DNA of 64,000 bases, taken from NCBI GenBank assembly GCA_024516035.1, contig CM044958.1:40448099-40512098 (forward strand). The letters run 5' to 3'. Position 1 is the first letter of the stretch; the number at the start of each line of letters is the position of its first letter. The DNA comes from Bactericera cockerelli (lineage: Eukaryota > Arthropoda > Insecta > Hemiptera > Triozidae). A program made the translations under genes and the position numbers. Below the pieces are notes generated by a model. The model saw only the letters and a list, made by a program, of their open reading frames with translations. It did no database searches and had not been told where the DNA came from. This document shows positions 27,063 to 37,912 of the stretch, in pieces.

Positions 27063-27153
27063 CTAATAATAATAGTTTAGACAAATATACGTAGACTAAC
27101 ATCGAGACACTGACTCATTCATTGGCTGATTTCCTTTTCTAGGCTTCTAGCAC

Positions 27154-27341
27154 TTAATCATCCTTGAAGTCTCCATGGATTTCTTGATACTGCATACTAT
27201 GAAACACCAATCCCTGAAAAGAACAATAGAATTTCCGACCTCCACAATGAATACGTGGTGTTACCAGTGTAAAAGACCAACAATCTCCTGGTTCAACAAC
27301 ACCTCCTTTTAAATCGAAGACAAGAGCACCCATGGAATTCT
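27154..27341 (-). CDS. possible terminal exon, unknown product
   Basis: On the minus strand a good splice acceptor (GGTTTTTTGGCCCAG) is followed by an open frame reading NSMGALVFDLKGGVVEPGD, then CWSFTLVTPRIHCGG, ending in HSMQYQEIHGDFKDD and a TAA. Composition is protein-like. The exon would start with two bases completing a split codon, so the previous exon must end in phase 1. I do not recognise the family. It sits between two SINE insertions. A decayed retrocopy is the main alternative. Confidence 0.35.
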
Positions 27342-27749
27342 CTGGGCCAAAAAACCCCCACCAGGATGACGCAACCCTCAGCAGCAACACAGCTCCTAGC
27401 TTCCAACTAATCTAGCTTAGAACACAGAGTGGGTCTCAAAACCATCCACGCTAATGCTGTAGCTTAGTGTTAATGATTCTGTCGCTCACTTCATCCTCAA
27501 CCAACTGTACTAGCAACCTCCTGAGATGGCCAAAGAAGAGAAATACCTACTAAGAAGAACGCTAACAATCCTGACCAAGCTACTCTCGAGATGGAGTAAG
27601 ATGTTGGACAACTATAGCACGGAATCAACATTAGTATTGACCATGTAGGAATAAATAAGGGAAAACTCATAATGTACATTTCAAGGATAATGAACTTATT
27701 ATGAAATCGGCCATTTTGGATAGCTTGAACAGAAGAAATAATAACAACA

Positions 27750-27781
<32 letters not shown>

Positions 27782-28069
27782 GAGTGTTTCACAGCCTTTT
27801 TTATTTCGTAGCCATGAAACAGGAGCTACTGTATACGCTTGTGGTCTGTGTTGTAGCCTGCCCATCCCGTAGTATGCCTCCCCTCTGATGGGCGAGAAGT
27901 GACACAATACTTCCCATTTAGGTGCTGGGTCAACACGAGCGCACCGGAAGGTATCCCTTACAAACAACTGTAACCAAATTTTTAATACAAATTTTTGTCG
28001 GCGCGGGGGTTCGAACCCGGGACCTTCCGCATGGCAAGCGAGTGCTTAACCACTGAGCTATTCGTGCGC
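27750..28069 (-). mobile_element. tRNA-Gly-derived SINE, full length
   Basis: The minus-strand head at 28069-27997 folds like a tRNA: box A AGCTCAGTGGTTAAGC, an anticodon loop TTGCCAT (GCC, glycine) between CTCGC and GCGGA, and box B GGGTTCGAACCCC. An unrelated body follows (GGTGCGCTCGTGTTGACC, GTAGCCTGCCCATC) and a poly-A tail (T run 27750-27776 on the plus strand). Two more copies lie at 28475-28688 and 46197-46316. Confidence 0.88.
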
Positions 28070-28244
28070 TTTTTTTTTTTTTCTTCTTCTTCTTAAGTCT
28101 TGCATGCTTTTGAAGGTCATAACGGTAGCCATATTGTATAGCTGTTATCAGTTTGTTTAAGTGACAGGTTTGAGGCATTACGAGTTTTCCATTACTTATT
28201 CCTCTGTGGTATTGAAGATGTCTGACATGTCCCCATCTCTTCAG

Positions 28245-28353
28245 GTACTTGGCGCATCCCATTCAACTGTCCACACGAGATATAGGAACCAACCCGAAGG
28301 AAGTCACCAAGTTCATGGACCTGTCACTGGAGGAGAAGGAAGACATGCCATGA
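28245..28353 (+). CDS. possible terminal exon, unknown product
   Basis: A strong splice acceptor (CCCCATCTCTTCAG) ends at 28244. The frame that follows reads YLAHPIQLSTRDIGTNPK, then EVTKFMDLSLEEKEDMP and TGA. The peptide is typical of soluble coding sequence. No start codon is present, so it would be a last exon preceded by a phase-1 donor. The family is not recognised. It lies between two copies of the tRNA-Gly SINE on the opposite strand, which raises the alternative of transposon-derived sequence. Confidence 0.35.
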
Positions 28354-28474
28354 CAGAGGAGAATGCCGCTACAACAACCTGGAGAGGAAAGTGCATGGCC
28401 AGCATGGATTACCTTATTATTTTCAACTTGGAATTTACTTTCAGCAAAGTAAAGACAGTAATCTTCCGGGTGGT

Positions 28475-28688
28475 TATTTTTTTTTATTTTTTTTTTTTTT
28501 TAAAGATGAGTGTTTCACAGCCGTTTTTATTTTGTAGTCATGAAACAAGAGCTACTGTAGACGCTTGTGGTCTGTGTTGTAGCCTACCCATCCCGTAGTA
28601 TACCTCCCCTCTGATGGGCGAGAAGTGACACAATACTTCCCAATTAGGTGCTGGGTCAACACGAGCGCACCGGCAGGTATCCCTTACA
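28475..28688 (-). mobile_element. tRNA-Gly SINE, 5'-truncated copy
   Basis: Closely matches the body and tail of 27750-28069 (AAAGATGAGTGTTTCACAGC, GTCTGTGTTGTAGCC, GGTGCTGGGTCAACACGAG) but stops before the tRNA head. It has the same orientation and lies about 400 bases from the full copy. Confidence 0.88.
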
Positions 28689-28852
28689 AATTAATCTGAG
28701 GATTTTGATATCGTTATCGGTTAAGTGGTTTCAAAGCCTGTGTTGATATCCCGGCAGTCCGGTCAACTCAAGTCAAGAGGCTTATGCATTAAGAGAGCGA
28801 TGGAGGACGGAGTAGATGAAAAAAACGCGTGGCAGTAGAATTAATTTCTTAA

Positions 28853-28987
28853 GCCGGGTCCACACTAAGCGAACATTGTTAGCTAACAATGCTATTTCAA
28901 ACAAGTCGTAAAAACATTTTCTAATGCCGGGTCCACACTGCGAACATTGTTAGCTAACAATGTTCGCTTAGTGTGGACCCGGCATTA
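28853..28987. mobile_element. palindromic GCCGGGTCCACACT MITE
   Basis: The ends are inverted: GCCGGGTCCACACTAAGCG on the left and its complement on the right. An extra internal copy of the terminus begins at 28922, so 28922-28987 alone is a near-perfect palindrome of 66 bases centred on TTAGCTAA, broken only by a 2-base gap. There is no coding capacity. Confidence 0.85.
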
Positions 28988-29090
28988 GGTTAGCAATATA
29001 AAATATGATTACAACAGACTTGAGTGATTTCAGTGGTAGTCTGGTTTATTTCAACTTTAATCCTGTTTTATAATTCGGCCCTCAGGGTAG

Positions 29091-29348
29091 GTTGAAAGTT
29101 TTCCTAATGATATTCACCATCTGCATACACCTACTGCCCTCTGGAGGACTTTTGATGAACACCTTGCCTTTGTTCCAAAAGCAACAGACTTTTCAACCCT
29201 TTCTCAAAGAGACACTTTCTCCTACATTGACGAAAACAATACGAAGGTGACGACAAAAGAGACGCTACAAGAAGGGGAGATTGCCCGTCATAAAGGAGGG
29301 GCAAATAATTCCAGACCACGCCTTGGGAAAATTCTCCTCTTTCCTTGA
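29091..29348 (+). CDS. possible coding exon, unknown product
   Basis: An 85-codon plus-strand frame between a TAG at 29088 and a TGA at 29346. It has no ATG near its start. It reads LWRTFDEHLAFVPKATDF, then STLSQRDTFSYIDENNTK, then KETLQEGEIARHKGG. The residue mix is strongly protein-like and local GC is above its surroundings. A possible acceptor (CCCTCTGGAG, before GACTTTTGAT) would give an internal start. The minus strand is also open but is Leu/Ser-rich and less convincing. Family unknown; host exon and transposon fragment are both possible. Confidence 0.33.
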   Translation, partial: VESFPNDIHHLHTPTALWRTFDEHLAFVPKATDFSTLSQRDTFSYIDENNTKVTTKETLQEGEIARHKGGANNSRPRLGKILLFP

Positions 29349-30595
29349 TTTTCCTTTGCAGAGGTTTTGACAAAAGGTTTCTGTACAATGACGAACTTTT
29401 GGAAAGTATTGGCTGGGAAATGGACAGATAGCGCTACCAGTATAGGATAGGTGAATGCGGGTTATATGAATGCTGACTGGTAAAGCACATGATTCAAGTG
29501 TTCACCTTTCCAAATCATGGTTGGACAAAAAAACATATAGGTAAATTAAATTGATTTACTCCAAGAAACACTCCTAGGAAAGATCAACAGCAGAAGAGTC
29601 CCAAGAAGAAGAATATTATCTTGGTTAAAAAAACACAAGATTATAGTTCACCATGTCTTCCTCAGAATTGTTTCGAATAGCTACAAATGGGATAATCAAA
29701 CAAAAATAATAGCAAAATCCGGAGTGGACTGGCGCTTTACTAGACTAGAGGGTAACTACTCTAGTCTGGTGAAGTGAACTTGAAATTTTATTCACACATT
29801 TTATAATATTATAAGAGCATAACTTGTATTCCCAAGTTCAAACTACATTATAAAACGGTCAACATACATATAAAATTATTTATAGGTATTCATAGACATT
29901 CACGATTGTAAAACTTTGTATAGGAACATTGAAATAGAAAAGAAAAGGTACTTTACTAGGTAGAAGGTTGGTACTTCAATTAATAATACATAAGTAATTA
30001 AGTATAAAATAATAATCTTCAAATTTCAAAAAGAAAATTGAATAAAAATAAAAAAAATTTCAACATAATAAGGTAGATAGTATAGTGAGAATAGGTAGCA
30101 AGTTGGAATGTAAAGTTACTCATAATATACGTAGATATACACCCAGATATCATTCAACAACAATCAACTGGGAATGGGATAGAAACCATGCCACCCTGAG
30201 GAGAACAATGCTCATCTATACCTACAATGGAAAAATTATGCACCCTTGCAAAGTTTTTGCAAAAGTCCTGACCCAACAAAGGAAACGAAAAACTAAAACA
30301 ATAAAAACCTTCCCAATGATAAAAAAAATATGAATTTATTTGAAGATGGGTGTTTCACGGCGGCGTGCGGCGGGATATTTTACAGCCAAATTATCGAGAC
30401 ATTTCCTCAGCCGCTTGAGGCGTGTGCTCTAGTAAATAACACGTTGCTCTAGTAAAGTCTAGTTAATAATATCACTGTATCAGTCTGTATCACAGCAAAC
30501 TATTAAAGCCAAATTCACGGGGACCCCTTAAAATCCCATTAAATAATATATAAGACCTGTTTGACTGCTGGAGTAAAGGGACTTTTCAGTCTTAC

Positions 30596-30864
30596 CTCGG
30601 CAGTATAAACAAGGTATATTGTATTCTATTAAAATCGACTACATAGTCAAGGCTTTCCAACTTGTATGTTCCATCACTGAAGTAAAAATTTGGCAAAGGC
30701 AAATATTTAAATTTATCATTCAAAGAGTGCAGATATTCAGTTACTTCACAGATGCGTGGGAATGCGCCTTCTAGACAGCAGAAGTTCTCACTCAGTCCAG
30801 TAAACCGGAATTCAGCGCCCTCGCTCACCTCACCTCTTCCTCTTCCATGTCGCGAGCACTGAAC
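30596..30864 (-). CDS. possible internal exon, unknown product
   Basis: On the minus strand the frame runs from a potential acceptor (GTCCGGCAG, weak pyrimidine tract) to a near-consensus donor: CCGAG followed by GTAAGACTG. The in-frame stop appears only inside the donor, as expected of a true exon. The peptide includes VQCSRHGRGRGEVSEGAEF, then RFTGLSENFCCLEGAFPR, then YLHSLNDKFKYLPLPNF and SLDYVVDFNRIQYTLFILP. It would end in phase 2, so it cannot splice directly onto the candidate terminal exon at 27341. No family recognised. Confidence 0.38.
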
Positions 30865-31141
30865 CTGCCGGACAATATTCCATACCTACTCTCATCATTT
30901 AATTACATTCTCATTGTAATAAGTATTCTTTAATATAGAAAAGAGATTATTAAATACGTAAAAACACATCATTGTTTAATATTTTGGTACAAAATTGGTA
31001 AGTAACGCAAACCTAAATACCCATTTCTAAAGTTAATTATAAATTTATTCAAGAATTTATTGTTTCTTTTGAATTTGATTTCATTTTCATAATTACTTAG
31101 GTATTCAGGTACATAATTTAATATTCAATCAATACTTTTTT

Positions 31142-31320
31142 CATCGTCATAGGGTGGCGTCATCGTGATCTATGGTAGCCAGACAGTGGAGGAATGACCC
31201 AGCACTTCTACTACTATCTTTAGAAGGAGACTAATAATTGACAAGGACCTCCAGAACCAAGTCAATGCTGGTCTACTCCCTATTTATAGTACCCCAGACA
31301 GACTGCTGGTCTCCTCCCTG
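31142..31320 (+). repeat. dispersed repeat GGTGGCGTCATCGTGA, copy 1
   Basis: About 175 bases are shared in direct orientation with 59553-59727: CATCGTCATAGGGTGGCGTC, then ATGGTAGCCAGACA, AATAATTGACAAGG and AATGCTGGTCTACTCCCT. Class unknown. Both copies lack coding frames. Confidence 0.7.
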
Positions 31321-31366
31321 TTTGCTTTTCTATTTTCTAATATATTCCTGTTTTAATATTTTCTAA

Positions 31367-31570
31367 AACTGTGCAAATTCCTATTTATTCGTAAAAAATA
31401 GGACTGAACAGACAGAATTATGCCTTCGGAAGAAGAATCACCTCTGTAGGAAATGTTGCAATCTCCCCGCGTCCAGTATAACCACCCTGCCCATTGTCCA
31501 GGTAAATCCCTCGTTACACGACCTCTTCAATGTGCGAGGACGTATCCTGTACACCTCAGCTGAGGTGTGA
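31367..31570 (+). CDS. possible coding remnant
   Basis: A plus-strand frame open between a TAA at 31364 and a TGA at 31568. It reads KNRTEQTELCLRKKNHLCRK, then CCNLPASSITTLPIVQV, then NPSLHDLFNVRGRILYTSAE. It has no start codon and no convincing acceptor. It lies directly after the dispersed repeat at 31142, and its 3' end is itself repeated near 50844, so a transposon-derived coding piece is more likely than a host exon. Confidence 0.25.
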   Translation, partial: NCANSYLFVKNRTEQTELCLRKKNHLCRKCCNLPASSITTLPIVQVNPSLHDLFNVRGRILYTSAEV

Positions 31571-31596
31571 AGAACGGCCTATGCAAAGAAAGAGAC
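31563..31596 (+). repeat. short dispersed repeat, copy 1
   Basis: Matches 50844-50876: AGGTGTGAAGAACG, then CCTA, then CAAAGAAAGAGA. It overlaps the end of the putative coding remnant. Confidence 0.45.
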
Positions 31597-31693
31597 AGTT
31601 CGGCAGAGTGTAATCTACTACATAATCTTCTTCTGAGAGTATATCATGAACCAAACAGTGGTTTTTAACGTAATTATTTGGAAAAGTAGTAAT

Positions 31694-31729
31694 AGAGAGA
31701 TATTATGGTGATGAAGACCATAATATCTC
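31694..31729. repeat. short perfect hairpin
   Basis: AGAGATATTATGGT and its exact complement flank a 7-base loop (GATGAAG). It is not followed by features that would define a gene; it may be the core of a small inverted-repeat element. Confidence 0.5.
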
Positions 31730-32869
31730 TATACATGACCTATCATACTCGTATTTATAATTATTAAGTCCGAAACGGACTTTCAAGTCTAACTATAAAG
31801 TACCTACTTGTTTGGGTGAGGAAATTTCATGCACTGTGTGGGATTTAAACTCACAAGTCTCTCATACACAAAATGAACTGGCAGACCTAATGCACTGACT
31901 AATTGACCTCCAAATGGTGATCATACAGTTGACCGACGAAACAACCCCTTTAAAAAATATGATTCTGTTTCTTACTTCGTTCGCTTTCTTTTGGAGGCAC
32001 TTCTGTGGACTTCAAAGCACTTCATTGTTTTTGCAATTTGGATAAAATAAATAATTTATCATTAGATACTGTAGGGTCAAGCGCTCTTTGATTAATGAAA
32101 CCAAGATTCTGGACTGAACTCAGAACTGATCTTTAAACTTCTCTACATATATACATCTTTCAATAAAAGAGGGGTTTTCAGCCTACACCTTTATACATTT
32201 CGTAGCTGTGAATTTCCGTTTACATATTCTTAGTTTCTACATATTTTGCCCTCTCCTTACTTGCATTTTTTTAATCTCTTCCTTTGTTTTTACAATGTTA
32301 GCTCATTTAGTGCACGTACAATAATTTCTTAGCTTACAAAATACCAATTATAAAATAAGAGGATTATCTTGCGTCTGTCATTTACTTGTTCACATAATAA
32401 ATATCATAATAGACCGTTTAAACTGTTGGAATAGTAGGTATACATACTAGTCCCTTGAATACAGCAGTTGAGGATAGTTTGTCATTATTGAAAGTGAAAG
32501 GTCAAATTTTCGAAAAATAAAAGAGTAAAAGTACCTACGTTCATTCCGTTGGATCTCCACTCTGCACGCTAACTGAACTATACCATAGTTACCATACTAC
32601 CGATCCACTCTAACGTCTCTAACCAAAACACCAAAATATCAACGTATGTCTGCAATAATTCGGGATACTTCTTTACTGATTTCATAGCAGTAATTTATGA
32701 GATATTAATGAATTACGTTGTATTGAGTGTATCTTAGACATTAAAATGTATCACCTCCACTGTCAGTCAAAAGCATGAAAGGTATCAAATGAATACTATT
32801 GACTACTGGTGGTGTTAAGGTCTATTGAGGTGCTTAGGAATCATATAATAATTATGAACTTGCCGCAAT

Positions 32870-33090
32870 AGCATGACGAGGCACCACGATGGTCACCGTG
32901 TCAGAATCACTTCCAAAGAGACAGACAGGCAATGCGAAATGTCCACCACTTCATCATGCCACATTGTCACTGCCTATCGCAAAATTGAAAACTCACAATT
33001 TTTCCTTCTCCGTCTCTGTATACTCAAGTATCACCATTATCTTGTGAAATTAATGTCCCCCGATACAAAAGTGTCCAATCAGTTTTAGCC
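32870..33090 (+). other. open frame of uncertain status
   Basis: A 71-codon plus-strand frame has mixed composition (TRHHDGHRVRITSKETDRQ, then RKIENSQFFLLRLC) but no start context, splice site or family resemblance that I can see. Recorded as uncertain. Confidence 0.15.
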
Positions 33091-33497
33091 TGTCAACACG
33101 AGGGAACATCCAGCCCAAAAGCCTCATGTTACATTTTTTTTTAATCACCCCTTCCTTCCTCTTATTTTCCAACGTTCTCAGCTTTAATTTTCTGGACTGC
33201 CATGGGATCGTTAATGAGGATTTTTATAAAGCATGTTGTGTGAACAAAATTTGTCATTCCGGAGAGATATTATTCCTTGTAAACATTTAACCCGTTGTTT
33301 CATGAGGCACCAAAAGTTACATAGATGTGTGACGGTTGATGGTAATGCTTACTTTACACTAAACTTGGCATGATAACATCAGGTGATTCTTAACCATGAA
33401 GTAGTCGCTGTAGCTCGGTGGGTATCATCCTGTGTTAGCAGAAGGGATTTTGAACCAATTTCTATTAGCTCGAAACCTTTTCACTCTTTAGGATATA

Positions 33498-34364
33498 CAG
33501 GGTGGGGCAAAAGTCTGGAAACCCCTGAATAACTTTCGAATGGCTTCTTTGGTAAAATTAAAATTTTGTAAGGTAAACTGGGCTAATAAGAACTTCTTTT
33601 AGAGTGTGGTTGATTTTTGTTACCGGCCCCCATGTCGGGGCCAGGGGGGCCAACTTAATTTTTTTAAATACGAACCCCCACCTTGCGATACATTTTTGGA
33701 AAGGTCTTTAAATAAGAAATACATTGGTGCAAATTTTATTTTTTTAATATTAACTGTTTGCAAATGGCGTCCAACTTTGTGTATGCAGTAAAGTCTGGAA
33801 ACCCCTGAATATCTTTTGAAAGGACTTTCTCAGTAAATTAATTTAAAATTGTGCACAGTAAGTCGGTGTGATTAGAACTTTCCAAAAATGTATCGCAAGG
33901 TGGGGTTTCGTATTTAAAAAAATGAAGTTGGCCTCCCTGGCCCCAACATGGGGGCGGTAAAAAAAAATCGTTCCCATTCTAAAATAAGGTCTAATTACCA
34001 AGGATTACCGTACACAATTTTAAATTTACTGAGAAAGCCCTTTCGAAAAATATTCAGGGGTTTCCAGACTTTACTGCATACACAAAGTTAGACGCCATTT
34101 GCAAACAGTTAATGTTAAAAAAATAAAATTTGCAAAAATGTATTTCTTACTTAAAGACCTTTTCAAAAATGTATCGCAAGGTGGGGGTTCGTATTTAAAA
34201 AAATGAAGTTGGCCCCCCTGGCCCACACATGGGGGCCGGTAACAAAAATCGACCCCACTCTAAAAGAAGGTCTCATTAGCCCGGTTTACCTTACAAAATT
34301 TCAATTTTACCAAAGAAGCCATTCGAAAGTTATTCAGGGGTTTCCAGACTTTTGCCCCACCCTG
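33498..34364. mobile_element. fold-back element with TATACAGGGTGG ends
   Basis: An 867-bp palindromic element. The ends CAGGGTGGGGCAAAAGTCTG and the reverse complement are each flanked by TATA. Outer arms (about 33498-33790 and 34078-34364) pair along their length. Inside, a second pair of arms begins with the same AAAGTCTGGAAACCCCTGAA motif (about 33788-33885 and 33985-34080). The right half therefore contains two direct copies (about 33883-34075 and 34163-34364), and the left half their inverted, partly truncated counterparts. No transposase; the open frame at 33606 is part of an arm. Confidence 0.85.
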
Positions 34365-35879
34365 TATAGGTAATTATTTTTTAAGCTAATAGGCTTTGGT
34401 TCTAGGAGGTCGATTCTTATGAAAATTTCTATACATCTGTCAGTAAATAAGTCAATTTCTCTTCTACAATATACTGTCTCCGGCCTAATGGCCATATCCT
34501 TTTTTTTTATAATTTTTCAGGCTAATAGACGGTGGCGTGGTTTTAGGGTTGGATTCTCCTAAAAAATTCAATTTAATTATCTGTGAGTAAATGATTTCTT
34601 TACTGTTTGGCTGATCATAGGAAGAATACTAAAGGGGTAATAGAGAAGATTGAATGACAACCGTTCGAAGCAGGCCAAAATTAAAGTGATGGTTAAAATA
34701 AAGGAAAGAAAAATGACGGTTGACTGAAAAAAATGCTCCGTCAAGCTTTTGTGGAATATTTTAATCATGAGCTTTAAATATGAACACCCGATTTCAAATT
34801 TTAGTTCTTAGGATTTTAATTAACACTCAAGTTGACAAGAGTAGTAGATAGACCCTTTAATATGTAATAATTTCTAATTTTTCTCTAAGTGTTATTATAC
34901 TTTGCTGTTTTCATCCTAATATGACCACTATGACAATTATTTACATCTGAGTTGGTAAATTTGTTTATTTACTATGTTGATATTCTTATTTTTCCGGCTA
35001 GAATACAATTGACTTAGGTACCTATTTATGAGAATTTAAAACAATTTTTTTTTATTATTATTAATAAAAATTGTAGAATTGGATAACAAAATTCATGGAA
35101 TTGTTGTTGTAGACCTCGGATTTCAAATAAAAATAAAGGTTTGTCTAAAAGAAATTACGTCATCAACTCATTTTGAAATAGAGAAATTTTTGAAATTTTC
35201 CAAAATTCCCCTTGCTGGGGCATTTGAAAACCCCAAGGCCAATGTAAACCTGGAGCCACATTTAATATTCATAAGGCGGGAAACCTTTGCCCAAAACTTT
35301 TCTATTGAAGTCCAAAACCTAATTTCATTTTAATTTTGCCTCGCAGGAAAAGGTGGAGTCTGGGCTTTTGAGAAATAATATATTGCATTAGAATCTCATT
35401 TATGTTTAGAAAATAAAATTAAAGTTTCTCCCGAATAAAGAAAGGGAGAGAAAAGTTCAAAAGCTCTCATATAGGATGGGTGGACCTATGGGCACACCAG
35501 AGGCGGCTTACATCGGAGTTTTGACAATAATACAACGGCAACGGGCCAAATTAAATTTTCCATGAACCAAACCATGAGAGTAGCTGTGGTTATTTCGAAT
35601 TATCAGTTATTTAACTATGAAAACAGTAAAAATGACGATATATTATAGATTTATCTAATTCAATTTTAGAGCTCAAGTTACCCACTCTAGGTATTTATTG
35701 ATATTTGTATTTATTAGAAGCCTTTAGGCATGTTTTTTACAAAATACATGATTACCTATTATAAAAAAAAAAAACAAATAGGATTGTGCATTTTATTTTT
35801 CAAATTATTAAGTGAATGTTTATTGTGTGTTTCTGTTTTAGTCAGAGATGATAATCCTTCTACTTATAACTTACTGAAT
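34365..35879. other. no gene recognised
   Basis: AT-rich, without a recognisable element. The open frame at 35079-35333 is Lys/Phe-rich and has no supporting signal. Confidence 0.4.
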
Positions 35880-35930
35880 AATTGTTGGGTGGAAGAGATT
35901 GCCATAGAAAATAACTCCGGCCTTTAGTTC
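35880..35930 (-). repeat. dispersed GGCAATCTCTT motif, copy 5
   Basis: The cleanest copy. On the minus strand it reads AAAGGCCGGAGTTATTTTC, then TATGGCAATCTCTTCCACC and CAACAAT. It supports the consensus used for copies 1-4. Confidence 0.5.
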
Positions 35931-36610
35931 GGACGTATATGTATAGATATTTATACATTTTTTTTTCTTTTATTTGTTTTATTTTTTTTATGCATATTAT
36001 TATTTGTACTATACAACTATACACATTCATTCATGTCTTTTTACATATATCTAATAATGTCTGACTATAATATATAAAAATAAGCATATTATTGTTTCCG
36101 TTCGCAGCCGACCCTGTAGGATAATAGCAGCCCACCCTTGACTTTAGAGAAAGTAAAAAGGTAAGGGCAAGAAGAGGCATTTGGCAAAAGGTTTTAAAAC
36201 GTATTTTTTTCCAAGGCATTTTTCTTCATTTTATAATTAAAGGGGGGAATCATTATAGGGACTTTCACGGTGTGTTTTTTATCCTGGATGTTGTGTTTTT
36301 TATGCCTAATTGTAGTTGAGAAACTCTGGATGGACGGAATAATGTACGGCGTAATTAATTGAGTTAAGCAAGCGAGCCCAGACGTGGCAAAGTAACTACA
36401 AATAAAATACATTTCTCCCCTCATAGTGGAAGTAGAATTATTTGTTTTAGAGAAAATTAATTTACAAAAAGTAATGCTTTTTTGTTCACATCACCTATGG
36501 GACAAACTGATGCATTGCATGGAACCAAATACATTGAAACTTTCACAGCAATTTGGTTTCTTCACCAACAGTCATAGATATTAGTTACCTACCTAGATAC
36601 TGATTGATTG

Positions 36611-36613
<3 letters not shown>

Positions 36614-36654
<41 letters not shown>
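36614..36654. repeat. 41-base poly-A run
   Basis: An uninterrupted A run. No recognisable retroelement body precedes it, so it may be an isolated tail or a microsatellite. Confidence 0.8.
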
Positions 36655-36655
<1 letters not shown>

Positions 36656-37599
36656 ATGGAGAACTTAATTACTTTTGGGAAGATCCACCAATTCCAAAAT
36701 CCTATGTTGAATATGGAGACAAGAAGTTCAACCTGCAACATGTCCTTGCCTGCAAAATGGGGGGCCTAATTACTAGCTGAGCGCCGTCACGGCAAAGTAC
36801 GACATCTCTTGGGCGAACCCTGCGACAAAGTTTGGGGAAATTGTATCCAGGAGACAATAATCTGTGGTGGGTTGAAACTTTAATCTCCAACTTGAGGGAC
36901 GGTTTAACTAATCTTTGTTATAATTCGGTCTTAGTTTGGAACTTTGGACCCGCAATACTGATAAGTTAGTCACCATAATTGGAACTTGAACCACCTAACT
37001 CCAGAGGTTGTAAGTAAGTTCGCAATCGAATGCCATCAAAAATAAAACTCCAACAAAAAAGGTCTCATTCTTCAAAGATTTTATCAAAGTTTTCCAAAAT
37101 GGCCGACCTCGATGAAGGGTGCTCAAAGTTTTCTGAAAATTAAATAAGAGGGAAAAACATTCAGAAGGGGACATGAAAGTACAAGACACAAAAGCTGCAA
37201 GCAAGAATATTATAATGAAATGGGGTAGAATGTAAAAAGATGGATACTTATAGAAGCACAAGGAGATTAGACGCAGTGGGTAGGTATGGGTAGGGACGAG
37301 GGTTGGGGAAATGGTGGAACACGATCAAAACGAGGCTGAGGCAATGAACAGAATAAGAGATTTTATATTTTCTAGGTAGCTACTTTTTAGATAGAAAGGA
37401 GTTCCTATTTTGCTGACCAGTCTTACTATAGCTTGATCAATAAAACGACGGACTTGTGACCTGTAGGTGGGTGGCTACTCTTATTTTGAAGGATTAAAAT
37501 AGAATTATGATTTAAAATCTAAAGAAACAATGCTTCATTGAAAACACCTTGTTCTGTCAATGACGTTGATTAAAGTACAGAAATATATTACTTTTCGTA

Positions 37600-37895
37600 G
37601 TCACTGTGGCAGAGCGAGTTAGCGCGCTAGGCATTGCACATATGGTGACCTGGGTTCGATTCCCAGCGGGGGAGGATTTTTTCTGCTCTGTACTTGGATG
37701 TTCGGGGTCCACTCATACCTCGTGAGGAAAAATGAGTAGTTACTTGTATGAGTAACGACCAGTGGCGGCATTACCAGAGTAAAAAGAAATTAATGTAATA
37801 GAATAATTCGAAATGTAAAGGAGGCTCTTAGTAATGCTGCGCTACCCACAAAAATTGTGAAGAGGCCTTGTGCTTCACCACAAAGAAATTCGTAC
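37600..37895 (+). mobile_element. tRNA-derived SINE with 17-bp TSD
   Basis: The head has box A TGGCAGAGCGAGTTAGCGCG and box B GGTTCGATTCCC, followed by a tail containing CTCGTGAGG and ATTGTGAAGAGGCCTTGTG. A perfect 17-base duplication (ATATATTACTTTTCGTA) flanks it at 37583-37599 and 37896-37912, giving exact borders and a 296-bp length. This family is distinct from the SINEs at 26707 and 27750. The perfect duplication suggests a young insertion. Confidence 0.93.
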
Positions 37896-37912
37896 ATATA
37901 TTACTTTTCGTA

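Noticed and set aside
27497..27967. 156-codon minus ORF
   Set aside because: Mostly the body and poly-A tail of the tRNA-Gly SINE (a Lys run in the frame).
27997..28069. Functional tRNA-Gly gene
   Set aside because: A good cloverleaf-like head, but it is followed by a repeated SINE body with a poly-A tail and has truncated sister copies nearby.
28161..28598. 145-codon plus ORF
   Set aside because: It runs through the candidate exon in another frame and then into a SINE poly-T; a different frame fits the splice acceptor better.
33606..33791. 61-codon ORF
   Set aside because: It lies in an arm of the fold-back element and is mirrored in the other arm without coding constraint.
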